Positions 7,635-15,661 of a stretch of 20,210 nucleotides of DNA are shown in pieces. Made by a program: the position numbers and the translations under genes. Origin of the DNA: a virus; IMG/VR virus record IMGVR_UViG_3300032236_001209, positions 1-20,210 of that record. One strand, 5' to 3'. Positions within the stretch are counted from its first letter, which is position 1, and each line of letters opens with the position of its first letter. Under the pieces are notes generated by a model that did not search any database, had not been told where the DNA came from, and saw only the letters and a list, made by a program, of their open reading frames with translations.

Positions 7635-8309
7635 TTATATTATTTTTGGTTTTGAACTTTCTAAATATTCTATAATTTGTTGTGCTAATTCATAATATCC
7701 TTGCTGCCCATAATGTCCATCTTGTACCGCATCATTTGTTTCTTGTGACATATTTGTATGATTTACAACAGGTATACTTAAATTTAGATTTTGTTTACCT
7801 CCAATTACTTCATTACACCAACTCCAATGGACAACAGTTACTCCTTTTAATTCCGCCCACTCATTTATAAAAGAAATCCATTCATTAACTTCATTTTCGT
7901 ACATGTCCTGAAATTCACTTCTATTTAAAAGTAATTGTTCAACAATTTCGTTTGTAACATGCACACCATCAACACAACCATATTCTGGTTCCGATGTTAA
8001 ACCCTTTGCCCATATTTGTCTCCAACTTCTATTACGATTTGCACCAGATGCTAATCTAAATCTTAAAATAACAGTCCATCCAAAAAGAACTATATCACCT
8101 TTTTTTATATTTTTAAAATTAGCCAAAAATCTATGAAACATTTGATGATTGGATGAACCACCCACTCCCAAATTATTAGATTCCATTTCATATTTTTCTG
8201 CAACAAAATCACATGTACTTTTGCCTTCATACCCCAACCATGCGGTATAAGGTCCTTCTTTTCCAAGTTTAGCGGTCATTGAATCACCGAATGCCCAAAC
8301 TGTATTCAT
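7635..8309 (-). CDS. SGNH/GDSL hydrolase (apparently intact)
   Basis: This 224-aa protein carries SGNH blocks in order. AFGDSMT at 6-12 has nucleophile S10. LGVGGSSNHQM at 47-57 supplies the oxyanion Gly and Asn54. LFGWT at 75-79 is at the block III position, and DGHYGQQGYYELA at 197-209 gives the Asp-x-His pair D197 and H199. Family members in glycan clusters usually remove or transfer acyl groups on sugars, so a glycan esterase or acetyltransferase role fits here (inference). There is no signal peptide, so it should be cytoplasmic or virion-carried. It differs from the second SGNH-like protein at 16706-17455, which has lost these residues. Confidence 0.8.
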   Translation of the reverse strand: MNTVWAFGDSMTAKLGKEGPYTAWLGYEGKSTCDFVAEKYEMESNNLGVGGSSNHQMFHRFLANFKNIKKGDIVLFGWTVILRFRLASGANRNRSWRQIWAKGLTSEPEYGCVDGVHVTNEIVEQLLLNRSEFQDMYENEVNEWISFINEWAELKGVTVVHWSWCNEVIGGKQNLNLSIPVVNHTNMSQETNDAVQDGHYGQQGYYELAQQIIEYLESSKPKII

Positions 8310-8311
8310 AT

Positions 8312-8746
8312 TTATTTTATTTTATTTTTTGGAACTAAATTAGTTATATCCATGTCTAATTCAATTACTGAACCAATTCCACTTAATTTATAAGTTCTAT
8401 ATGCATCGTTTTTTACAATCTTAACTTTTGAAACAACACCTTCATAAAATGCCTGTGCTCCTCCTTTCATTTTTAATTTTTGTTCATCTACATCTATAAA
8501 TTTTCCAAAAAATCTTTTAACTAATTGTGGATTTATTTCGGATACTTTAACACAATGAACAACATCTTTTCCTGTTGATGTGTATAAAACGTATATTATT
8601 GGCCCATTCGATATACTATAACTTGCTTTATCCCCATCTACATATTCATATTTTTTTATAAGATAAAACTTTCCTTTTCTCATACTTTTTGGAGATACAG
8701 AATGCTTATCATCAATGAATTTTTTGTAGATGGGATTGTAGTTCAT
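8312..8746 (-). CDS. Conserved-looking phage protein of unknown function
   Basis: I do not recognise this 144-aa protein. It is basic overall, with Lys-rich termini and a beta-rich centre: KGKFYLIKKYEYV at 24-36, PIIYVLYTSTGKDVVHCVKV at 49-68 and YRTYKLSGIGSVIELDMD at 116-133. There is one Cys (C65), and no signal peptide, helix bundle or catalytic signature. A small beta-barrel (SH3- or OB-like) is plausible from the strand pattern. I compared it by eye with T4 RegA, which often lies near replication genes, and saw no match. Its start overlaps the stop of the GT4 gene by 1 nt (TAATG), so it is co-translated with glycan genes. Confidence 0.7.
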   Translation of the reverse strand: MNYNPIYKKFIDDKHSVSPKSMRKGKFYLIKKYEYVDGDKASYSISNGPIIYVLYTSTGKDVVHCVKVSEINPQLVKRFFGKFIDVDEQKLKMKGGAQAFYEGVVSKVKIVKNDAYRTYKLSGIGSVIELDMDITNLVPKNKIK

Positions 8747-10014
8747 TATTTATTTAACATTTTCAATTTTGGTAATTGTATTTGTTGAAACTTAGGTTGT
8801 ACTTTAGTATAAATACCATAGTGATTTAAAATTCCATCAAACAATTTAGTCATTTTTTCTAAACCAAAATTTTGTTTATTTTGCTTACCCAATTGAAACG
8901 AATCAACTTTATATTTATCGTAGTTCTTATAAACATCTTTAATTACAGGAAGTGCTTTTGAAATATTTACATTAAACCATTGAGAATCTTTTAATAAAAA
9001 ATTATCAGCAGCTGATTCATGTACATTCTTTAATTCGCCCTCTAATAATACTGCTCCATTTTTTAAGAAGTCCAAATGTCCACTCCAATTACTAACTATG
9101 ATTGGTTTACCCGTTAAACTAAATTCTAACAATGGTCTACCAAATCCTTCACCTTTTGTGAAATTTAACATTGCCTTTACCTTTGGATGCTCATACAAAC
9201 CATTCATTTGAGATGGTGTTAAATCTCCATGTAAAAAATAAATTGGAACTTTGCCATAATCTTTACCTAAAACTTCTTTAATTTTTTTAATTGTATTTTC
9301 TCTATCTATTACACTAAATCCTGCGGAACTGGTTTTAAGAATCAATGCTGGCTTTTTCTTTTCATTTTTAAAAGCCATTACAAATGTTTTAATCATCATT
9401 CCAACATTTTTTCTATCTTCACCCAAATCTCCTCTTAACCAATGTCCTACAAATAAAAATCCAAAATCTTCTTTAATTTGGTCTAATTCAGAAACATGTG
9501 CAACTACATCTGTTCCAAAATCATTTTCATCAAAACCTTCAAAAAGAATTTCTACTGGTTTTGTAATTCTATGTTGTGCAATTAATTGTCCTGTTTGTTG
9601 ATTTGCTTCGTTATAGACTGTATCAACTAAACTCTTTTTTGAATGTTCGGATGGAACTATAATTAAATCCATTCTATTACAACCATGTACCCAATCTAAA
9701 GCACAATGTGTTGTTTCGATTGCTGCAGTAATTCCTATGTTATAAAATCCCAAAGCTTGAAACTCGTTTGGAACTGTCACCTGAATATAAATGTCAGGCT
9801 TTTCTGTAACTTGTGGAATTACTCTATCTATAATCCATTTGTGAAATTCATTATCATAATTAAGTGCATCCATTGGAGTAGTTCCCCATCTAGTGCTAAT
9901 AACTTTGATATCAAATTTATCTAATTTATAAAGAGAATGTAATAAATCTCTTGCGTGGTCACCATATCCACTTCTTGTAGCAATTGGTGATTGAAATACT
10001 AATGTTGGTTTCAT
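8746..10014 (-). CDS. GT4-type (GT-B) glycosyltransferase
   Basis: This 422-aa protein has a full GT-B layout. The N-terminal domain contains the glycine-rich loop SGYGDHARDLL at 15-25. The C-terminal donor-binding domain starts near 185 (FLFVGHW), with LILKTSS at 224-230. The E-x7-E motif KGEGFGRPLLEF has E289 and E297, and GKPIIVSNWSGHLDFL follows. These are retaining GT4 features. It should transfer sugar from a nucleotide donor in the cytoplasm. The gene starts 1 nt after the stop of the next GT4 gene, so the pair is translated together and may act in consecutive steps. Donor and acceptor are unknown. Confidence 0.88.
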   Translation of the reverse strand: MKPTLVFQSPIATRSGYGDHARDLLHSLYKLDKFDIKVISTRWGTTPMDALNYDNEFHKWIIDRVIPQVTEKPDIYIQVTVPNEFQALGFYNIGITAAIETTHCALDWVHGCNRMDLIIVPSEHSKKSLVDTVYNEANQQTGQLIAQHRITKPVEILFEGFDENDFGTDVVAHVSELDQIKEDFGFLFVGHWLRGDLGEDRKNVGMMIKTFVMAFKNEKKKPALILKTSSAGFSVIDRENTIKKIKEVLGKDYGKVPIYFLHGDLTPSQMNGLYEHPKVKAMLNFTKGEGFGRPLLEFSLTGKPIIVSNWSGHLDFLKNGAVLLEGELKNVHESAADNFLLKDSQWFNVNISKALPVIKDVYKNYDKYKVDSFQLGKQNKQNFGLEKMTKLFDGILNHYGIYTKVQPKFQQIQLPKLKMLNK

Positions 10015-10015
10015 A

Positions 10016-11395
10016 CTATAACTCTATTAATCTAAATTTTTGTTTTGGTTTCCAATTTGCAAATGCACCTTCCATTCCATCTACTAATGCCTGACACATT
10101 GCTTCTTTACTTAATTTACCCTCACCTAAGAAATAATTTCTACCTTTTAATCCGGCTGCCTTTCTTTCTTCTCTTCCCATATTGTAGAAATCTTTAATTA
10201 AAGGTGCTACATCAATGAAATCAACTCTATCATCAAATATGTATGGAGTAGGAACTGAACCTGTTGTTGAACGAACTGGCCATATTGGTTTAACCCAATC
10301 TCCCCAAACTAATGTAGGTTTTTTGTATCTATCATGCAAAGAACCAACTTCAACATAATCTTCTTCCATTAACAATTTACCCGTACCTTTATCTCTAAAT
10401 CCACATTGGTCTTGCAATCCACCGGTTACATTTACAATGATTGGTGTTCCGGCCATTACTGATTCTGCAGTTGCTAATCCAAATCCTTCATTAGATGCTA
10501 AGTTAATTGTAACATCTGCTAAATTGTAAAGATAGTTTAATTCTACTTCCGTAAATTTATCTTCTACAAAAATAACTTCAGAATCCGGCATACAATGTTT
10601 AATAAATGTAGGTAAGTCAGTACCATGCTCCATAACAGGTTCAGTATGCATTACCATACAAACTTTGTTTTGTTGTTCTTCTGATAAACCTTTTCTAAAT
10701 TCATCAAATGCCAACATTGCATCCATAGGTTGTTTTCTACGAATATTTCTATTATTCCAATAAAGAACAAAATCATATTCTTTATCACCTAAAATTCTTT
10801 CTTTAAAATCTTTTGGAACATCGGTTGGTTGATATAATTCCGAATTAATACCATGTGGTACATAACTAACTTGCCAATCTTCACATGGATTCCATTGTTT
10901 TTCATCTTCTAATCCCCAAACTCTTTTAGTAATACCATAAGTTTGTTTAGAAATACATCCAATCCAATCACAACTTTCGTAGTAATCTCTATTATATTTT
11001 GGGTCTGGTAAATCATCCCAAATGTGATAGAAGAATAATGGAACGGATTGTCTTAATTCATGTTCCATTTCATATAACCAAATCCAATATCTTGGGTCTG
11101 TAAAGTGTAAGATTGCATCAGGTTTTTCAATCATTAATAATTGTCTGATTGCATCTGGATTACCATACCCGTCGGATGGATATATCTTAACATTTGCATC
11201 ACTAATACCGGTTCTATTTCTAATATCTTCAGAAAGGTCAAACACTTTACCTTGGTCTGGATGTTTAATAGCTGCTCCTAATTGTACCCAATCGTATTTA
11301 TCGACTGTTCCTAATACTAATTGTTTAGAAACATTTGCAATACCACTCGTCATACGAAGGTCATCTGAAAGTAACAGAATTTTCTTTTTTGCCAT
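10016..11395 (-). CDS. GT4-type (GT-B) glycosyltransferase
   Basis: This 459-aa protein is a second, divergent GT4 enzyme. The N-terminal loop is DDLRMTSGIANVSKQL at 11-26, HFTDPRYW lies at 97-104 and VSYVPHGIN at 176-184. The donor-binding domain includes FVLYWNNRNIRRK (209-221). The E-x7-E motif SNEGFGLATAES has E303 and E311, followed by GTPIIVNVTGG. All key elements are present. It is the first gene of the glycan block after the nuclease gene and has a 37-nt AT-rich leader, so transcription of the block might restart here. Sugar specificity cannot be read from sequence. Confidence 0.88.
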   Translation of the reverse strand: MAKKKILLLSDDLRMTSGIANVSKQLVLGTVDKYDWVQLGAAIKHPDQGKVFDLSEDIRNRTGISDANVKIYPSDGYGNPDAIRQLLMIEKPDAILHFTDPRYWIWLYEMEHELRQSVPLFFYHIWDDLPDPKYNRDYYESCDWIGCISKQTYGITKRVWGLEDEKQWNPCEDWQVSYVPHGINSELYQPTDVPKDFKERILGDKEYDFVLYWNNRNIRRKQPMDAMLAFDEFRKGLSEEQQNKVCMVMHTEPVMEHGTDLPTFIKHCMPDSEVIFVEDKFTEVELNYLYNLADVTINLASNEGFGLATAESVMAGTPIIVNVTGGLQDQCGFRDKGTGKLLMEEDYVEVGSLHDRYKKPTLVWGDWVKPIWPVRSTTGSVPTPYIFDDRVDFIDVAPLIKDFYNMGREERKAAGLKGRNYFLGEGKLSKEAMCQALVDGMEGAFANWKPKQKFRLIEL

Positions 11396-11432
11396 AACTT
11401 TTATTTATAATATAATTATTGTTTTTTAAATT
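11396..11432 (-). promoter_or_regulatory. AT-rich intergenic leader with a T4-late-like TATAAATA octamer
   Basis: This 37-nt gap before the GT4 gene is almost pure A/T. On the minus strand it contains TATAAATA (11402-11409), identical to the core of the T4 late promoter -10 element. It lies only 6 nt before the ATG, so a transcript would be nearly leaderless, and an exact octamer is not surprising in such AT-rich DNA. I found no other exact copy before a start in this window. This is a weak call. Confidence 0.2.
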
Positions 11433-12314
11433 TTAAAATACATTTTTTAATCCTCTATCACACAATCCTCTTTGATGAAATTCACACCATTCACAAAGTT
11501 TAGTTGCATTCTTTGGGTATTCAACATCGGTACGATAATTACCATCTTTATCAAACACACTTTCTACAAATTCGGTAAAACCTTTCCAAGCTTTATTTAC
11601 TGATACTTTACCATTTGCAGGTATATGCTTACTCATTCTATAAGTTGGAATATCTTCCACTACTTCAACTTTTCTTTTCAATATAATAAATTCCACATCA
11701 ATTATATCTTCGGAAATGTTTAATAATTCTGCATAAAACTTTTTGTATAATAGGATTTGTGCATTCTTTACAGGGTCTTTCTTTTGATATTTAGACCACC
11801 CTCTGGTTGATGTTTTAAAGTCGATTATACGATACCTTCCATTAAATGTATCTCTTATAACCAAATCAATAAAACCCATAAAATTTACATTATCTGCTAT
11901 CTTAGTATTGATTGGTTGCTCAATAGCTACCAATTCATCATGCTTTAATGAAAAGAAACGATTGAAATTTTTAGATTTCTGAAACCAATCTAATAATACA
12001 TTACCATCTTCTAAAAATTCTACCAATTCTTCTTTGGTACAAATATTAGAATTTAATTCACCTTCGGTTTCTTTAAGATAATTTTCTCTCATTCGTTGTT
12101 TAAGATAATCTTTCAAATCAATCATCTTATCAGCTTGTGATTTTGATATTCTTAAACACTTATCCAAGTAATGCTGAAGCGTTTCATGCATCGCTGTTCC
12201 GAATATTGAATGTATATTAGAACTGGATTCGGATAATCCGTCTATGTAACTTAGTTTGTATTGATGTGGACAGTTGTGCCACATACTATATTGTGAAAAT
12301 GATACTCTAGCCAT
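11433..12314 (-). CDS. PD-(D/E)XK nuclease with Cas4/AddB-like cysteine cluster
   Basis: This 293-aa protein belongs to the RecB-like PD-(D/E)XK nuclease group (PDDEXK_1 type). It begins RVSFSQYSMWHNCPHQYKL. Visible catalytic elements are H43 in GTAMHETLQHY, D150 in FMGFIDLVIRD, the DFKT motif (D165, K167) and Q186/Y190 in the QxxxY helix. Cys15 near the N-terminus and Cys274, Cys277 and Cys285 near the C-terminus match the four-cysteine iron-sulfur arrangement of Cas4 and AddB. It is probably a DNA exonuclease or end-processing enzyme used in phage replication or recombination. It sits downstream of the clamp loader and radical SAM genes. There is no fused helicase. Confidence 0.88.
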   Translation of the reverse strand: MARVSFSQYSMWHNCPHQYKLSYIDGLSESSSNIHSIFGTAMHETLQHYLDKCLRISKSQADKMIDLKDYLKQRMRENYLKETEGELNSNICTKEELVEFLEDGNVLLDWFQKSKNFNRFFSLKHDELVAIEQPINTKIADNVNFMGFIDLVIRDTFNGRYRIIDFKTSTRGWSKYQKKDPVKNAQILLYKKFYAELLNISEDIIDVEFIILKRKVEVVEDIPTYRMSKHIPANGKVSVNKAWKGFTEFVESVFDKDGNYRTDVEYPKNATKLCEWCEFHQRGLCDRGLKNVF

Positions 12315-12351
12315 ATATGTAATATAACCAAATTATTTGAATTTACCAAAA
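12315..12351 (-). promoter_or_regulatory. AT-rich intergenic leader before the nuclease gene
   Basis: This 37-nt gap reads as A/T-rich minus-strand leader. A TTTG followed 20 nt later by TATATTAC loosely resembles the Bacteroidota -33/-7 pattern, but the second box has two mismatches and lies almost on the ATG. It has no Shine-Dalgarno sequence and no clear hairpin. I treat it as a possible weak promoter only. Confidence 0.15.
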
Positions 12352-13563
12352 TTAAATTAATCTATTTGATGTATTTCTTAATTTATCTAATTTAGTATTA
12401 AATTCATTAACTTTATCCAATTCCATATCAGGATTAGTATCCATAAAAGTTAAAATAGCAAGTAATTCATTTTTAGTTTTTTCAGATTCTATTTTTTCAA
12501 TATTATCATTAAAAAATTGTCTAACTTGTTCTTTTGCCGCAGGTGCTAAATTATTAATAGAAGCATATCCAGGTTGCCATGCATAATAAAAATCTATATT
12601 ATCGGTAGTTTCTATTAATTCATTTTTTTGCATAAATTCTATAAAATCAAAAATATGGAATACATTATAAATTGTTGTTGTAAACTGAAAATTGTAATGT
12701 AATTCATTTTTATTTGTTCTATCTCCCAGTTTTGCACCATATGGAACAAAGTATTTCTTAACACTTGCCATATTTTCCATAAATGTATCGTGCAAAAATC
12801 CAGTTCTTTGATATTCGCCCACTTCACCAATACCATCACATGATATTGATAAGAATACTTTTTTAAATCCTTTCCACATTTCAACTAAATCGGAATTTTC
12901 AAATCTAGTAATTGATAAATTGGTATTATAATGTATTCTTAAAGGTCTAACATCAAATTCATTTACAGGTAAATTATCATATAACCATCTTAAAATTTTA
13001 TAATGCCCTGGCATAATTAATGGTTCTCCTCCTGCAAAATAAATACTTTTAATTTCTTTTAAGTGTGGTATTAATTCATCAACAATATTTTCTCTAATTT
13101 GTACCAACTTTGGTAAGTTTGCAACTGAATCAGGATTTAATATTTTTGCATCTTCATACCAATTTGATGATGAATCGTGTCCACACATTCTACATTTAAA
13201 ATTACATAAATTAGAAAAACGAACGTCTATATGTTGAAATTGAACTTCAACACTAAAATCTTCGTTTACTTCTGGATGATGCCATAATGTATTTGAATTA
13301 TAAAATTGTCTAACACTACTTTCACCCAAATCTTCTTTTTTATAACAAACTTCGCAAGATTTATTTCTCTTGCCTTCCATCATATCTTTTCTTAATTGTT
13401 TGAATTGAGGAGAATTAAATATATCCTCAACCGACATTTCATTTATGTTTAAAACGGGTTCAAATGGGTCTGCTATCCCACATGGTTTTACCTCACCATT
13501 TGCCAATGAACACAAATGCATGAAAGGAAATCTACAATAAGTTTCTGATGGTAGTTGTTCCAT
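12352..13563 (-). CDS. Twitch-domain radical SAM protein
   Basis: This 403-aa protein has the radical SAM cluster motif CNFKCRMC (C120, C124, C127), preceded by the strand HIDVRFSNL and followed by FAGGEP at 176-181. Before it lies a cysteine-rich twitch/SPASM-like segment: C10, C18 and C28 (VKPC), an IFNSPQFKQLRKDM helix, and CEVC (C70, C73). This segment could bind an auxiliary iron-sulfur cluster. Members of this family modify peptides or other substrates by radical chemistry; the substrate here is unknown. The gene sits between the gp62-like clamp-loader gene (1-nt TAATG junction) and the nuclease, at the border with the glycan block. It could act on a protein or sugar made by that block (inference). 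Confidence 0.87.
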   Translation of the reverse strand: MEQLPSETYCRFPFMHLCSLANGEVKPCGIADPFEPVLNINEMSVEDIFNSPQFKQLRKDMMEGKRNKSCEVCYKKEDLGESSVRQFYNSNTLWHHPEVNEDFSVEVQFQHIDVRFSNLCNFKCRMCGHDSSSNWYEDAKILNPDSVANLPKLVQIRENIVDELIPHLKEIKSIYFAGGEPLIMPGHYKILRWLYDNLPVNEFDVRPLRIHYNTNLSITRFENSDLVEMWKGFKKVFLSISCDGIGEVGEYQRTGFLHDTFMENMASVKKYFVPYGAKLGDRTNKNELHYNFQFTTTIYNVFHIFDFIEFMQKNELIETTDNIDFYYAWQPGYASINNLAPAAKEQVRQFFNDNIEKIESEKTKNELLAILTFMDTNPDMELDKVNEFNTKLDKLRNTSNRLI

Positions 13564-14015
13564 TATATTTTTAATTTCAATTTTGTAATTTGTTTTTTAT
13601 CAGTTCCATATTTTTCACATATGTACTTTATATTTTCTCTACCTTCTCTTGTAGAATATAACACTTCGATATAATCAATTGCATCTCTTTCTGAACATAG
13701 GTATTCTTTTTTAATTAAATCAACCAAAAATTGTTCATATTTTTCTTCACCTTTTCCTTTGATATATTTTAAGAAATACTTACCTTTTGGAATAACATTG
13801 ATATACAACTTATACATTTCTTTTGGAGACAAAGTTTGACTCAAAGGAAGTAAAGTTGCAATCAATTCTACCCACTCAGGTTTCATAGAAAGAAAACGAT
13901 TGACCATGAAATTACTCCACGATTTCAAATCTTCTTCTGAGAGTTTATCAAAGTAGTTTGGGTCTTGCTCACTAGTTATTGCATTAAGATGGTCAAATAA
14001 CTTTTTAGCTGCCAT
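13563..14015 (-). CDS. 62: Clamp-loader small subunit, T4 gp62-like
   Basis: This 150-aa helical protein starts KKLFDHLNAITSEQDPNYFD and contains DLKSWSNFMVNRFLSM at 30-45, a pattern I recognise from gp62-type clamp-loader subunits of T4-like phages. It is shorter than T4 gp62 (187 aa). With gp44 it would form the ATP-driven machine that opens the gp45 ring and loads it on primer-template DNA. Position supports this: it follows gp44 with only the zinc-ribbon gene between, as T4 keeps 45-44-62 in order. The start is set by a TAATG junction with that gene. Motif recognition is modest; the context makes the call strong. Confidence 0.8.
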   Translation of the reverse strand: MAAKKLFDHLNAITSEQDPNYFDKLSEEDLKSWSNFMVNRFLSMKPEWVELIATLLPLSQTLSPKEMYKLYINVIPKGKYFLKYIKGKGEEKYEQFLVDLIKKEYLCSERDAIDYIEVLYSTREGRENIKYICEKYGTDKKQITKLKLKI

Positions 14016-14257
14016 TATTCTACAATTTTTGTTTCTTGTAATTCTTGTGGTAATAACTCATTCAATGGGGTTCCACAACTTGCACAAACATATAATTCAA
14101 TTGGCATAACAGAATCCTTTGGTTGTCCCGTTAATAAACGAGATATTTTTTTAAATCTATATGCTGGTAAAAATATATTACCACCACATTTACAATCCAT
14201 ATCTCTTGCATCGTTTAAATTAAAATTCATTGGTAATTGTCCTTGTCCTTGTTCCAT
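14015..14257 (-). CDS. Small zinc-ribbon protein between clamp-loader genes
   Basis: This 80-aa protein has two cysteine pairs, CKCGG (C22, C24) and CASCG (C58, C61). They are separated by a basic segment (RFKKISRLLTG, 34-44), which suggests a four-cysteine zinc ribbon. The rest is short and polar. It is joined to both clamp-loader genes by TAATG junctions, so it is made together with them. A role in DNA or RNA-polymerase binding, or as a clamp-loader partner, is possible but not shown. I do not know its function. T4 has no gene at this place. Confidence 0.72.
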   Translation of the reverse strand: MEQGQGQLPMNFNLNDARDMDCKCGGNIFLPAYRFKKISRLLTGQPKDSVMPIELYVCASCGTPLNELLPQELQETKIVE

Positions 14258-15204
14258 TATTTTATAATATTTAAAATTTGTATAATTGTACTCATAAATA
14301 CGATTTCTTTATCTACTACCAATGCATCTTTTGAAAGACCATCTGCAATAGTCAAAATTGTATTTGCTACATTTCCACTTGCATACTCATCCACTTTATC
14401 GTATAACATTGTATACATTTCTGAGTAATCGTTTAGTTTGTTGTCTGCTACTGCTTGTCTAATTTTCATAAACATATTTCTCTTATCGTCATTTGCTTTC
14501 AATAAATCAATAAGTTTATTTGCAAAGTTTGCTTCAACCATTACTTTAGGGTCTACTTTTAATTCACCCTTCGCTGATTGTAATTGACAAGTATTAAGTA
14601 TTCTTCTAATATCTGGATAATATGAATTAATCACATCCGCCATATTTTTTGGTTCATACTTAATCTTTTCAGCATCTAATATCTTTGCTACCTGAACTGC
14701 TACATCTTTTTTAGTTGGAGGAGTAATTGCGAAAGACTGACATCTACTTTGGATAGGGTCAATTATTTTCTCAATATAATTACAGGTTAAGATAAAACGA
14801 CAATGCTTACTAAATGTTTCCATTAAGTTTCTTAAAATTGCTTGTGCTCCTGGTGTCATATAATCAAACTCATCTAAGATGATTACTTTGAAACCTGCAA
14901 ATCCAACCGATGATGCAAAGTTTTTAACCTTTGTTCTTACCGTGTCCACATTGTTTTCATCGGATGCGTTGATAATCATAAAATCACATTTGATTGTATT
15001 TACGATTAATTTAGCAAGTGTGGTTTTACCAGTACCTGCTTTTCCGTATAACAACAAATGTGGAATATCATTTGCATCTAAGTATTGCTGAATTGTTTCT
15101 TTGATGGTTTCATTACCAACATAATCAGCAAGAGTTTGTGGGCGGTATTTCTCCACCCACAAGCTATGTTCTTTTTTATTGTTTTCGTTTGCGAAAAAAC
15201 TCAT
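14257..15204 (-). CDS. 44: Clamp-loader large (ATPase) subunit, T4 gp44-like
   Basis: This 315-aa AAA+ protein belongs to the replication factor C/gp44 family. It begins WVEKYRPQTLADYVG (16-30), the family signature. Walker A GKAGTGKT is at 54-61, Walker B IILDEFD at 108-114 (D111, E112), sensor 1 TCN at 140-142, and the SRC box with the arginine finger R154 at 153-155. Length is close to T4 gp44 (319 aa). It hydrolyses ATP to load the sliding clamp, working with gp62. It starts 1 nt after the dUTPase stop, and its stop overlaps the zinc-ribbon start. All catalytic elements are present. Confidence 0.95.
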   Translation of the reverse strand: MSFFANENNKKEHSLWVEKYRPQTLADYVGNETIKETIQQYLDANDIPHLLLYGKAGTGKTTLAKLIVNTIKCDFMIINASDENNVDTVRTKVKNFASSVGFAGFKVIILDEFDYMTPGAQAILRNLMETFSKHCRFILTCNYIEKIIDPIQSRCQSFAITPPTKKDVAVQVAKILDAEKIKYEPKNMADVINSYYPDIRRILNTCQLQSAKGELKVDPKVMVEANFANKLIDLLKANDDKRNMFMKIRQAVADNKLNDYSEMYTMLYDKVDEYASGNVANTILTIADGLSKDALVVDKEIVFMSTIIQILNIIK

Positions 15205-15205
15205 A

Positions 15206-15661
15206 TTATTTTCCAGTTGAACCGAATCCGCCTTCGCCTCTTTCGGTGTTAGATAATTCTTCTACTTCTTTAAATTCAATTTGAGGATAAGGTAAAATCA
15301 TAATTTGACAAATTCTGTCACCCACTCTATAATTATCCAATGCATCATTACTTATTCCTTGAATTTTTTTAAATGTAGCTTGGATTTCACCTCTATACCC
15401 ACTATCAATAACACCAACCGAATTACTTAAGAATAAGTGTGTTTTTCTGATAGATGAACGAGGAAATATTAATCCTACATATCCTTCGGGTATTTCTATT
15501 GCAATATCCGTTCCATATGTAATAGAATCTAAAGTTTCGTTTATAATTTTAGTTGCTGTTATATCCATACCAGCATCCCCAACTTTTGCGTAAGTGGGGA
15601 TAACTGCATCTGGACTAAGCTTTTTGATTCTAATTTGTGGTTTCCAATTCTGTGCTTCCAT
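15206..15661 (-). CDS. dut: dUTP diphosphatase
   Basis: This 151-aa protein is a trimeric-type dUTPase with all five motifs: DAGMD at 29-33, PRSS at 67-70, GVIDSGYRG at 83-91 (catalytic D86), GDRICQ at 114-119 and the flexible Gly-rich C-terminal RGEGGFGSTG at 141-150. It hydrolyses dUTP to dUMP and diphosphate, keeping uracil out of phage DNA and feeding thymidylate synthesis. The first 32 nt lie inside the upstream 105-aa gene. I keep this start because MEAQNWKPQIRIKKL gives the usual N-terminal strand, and no later Met precedes motif 1. Its position inside the clamp/loader run suggests early expression with the replisome. Confidence 0.95.
   Translation of the reverse strand: MEAQNWKPQIRIKKLSPDAVIPTYAKVGDAGMDITATKIINETLDSITYGTDIAIEIPEGYVGLIFPRSSIRKTHLFLSNSVGVIDSGYRGEIQATFKKIQGISNDALDNYRVGDRICQIMILPYPQIEFKEVEELSNTERGEGGFGSTGK

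Noticed and set aside
8312-8746. Possible RegA translational repressor
   Set aside because: Size and phage context made RegA worth considering, but the sequence shows none of the RegA pattern I know, and the gene sits far from the polymerase among glycan genes.
2123-11395. T4-style DNA glucosyltransferases acting on hydroxymethylcytosine
   Set aside because: No hydroxymethylase or other base-hypermodification gene is visible, and the glycosyltransferases look like GT2, GT4, CgeB-like and HTKG types rather than T4 alpha- or beta-glucosyltransferases. DNA as acceptor stays open only as a remote option.
11433-12314. CRISPR adaptation role for the Cas4-like nuclease
   Set aside because: There is no cas1, cas2 or repeat-spacer array in the window, and stand-alone nucleases of this type are common in phages.
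12639-12884. An 81-aa minus-strand frame inside the radical SAM gene
   Set aside because: It is an alternative frame of a well-supported 403-aa gene and shows no domain or start context of its own.
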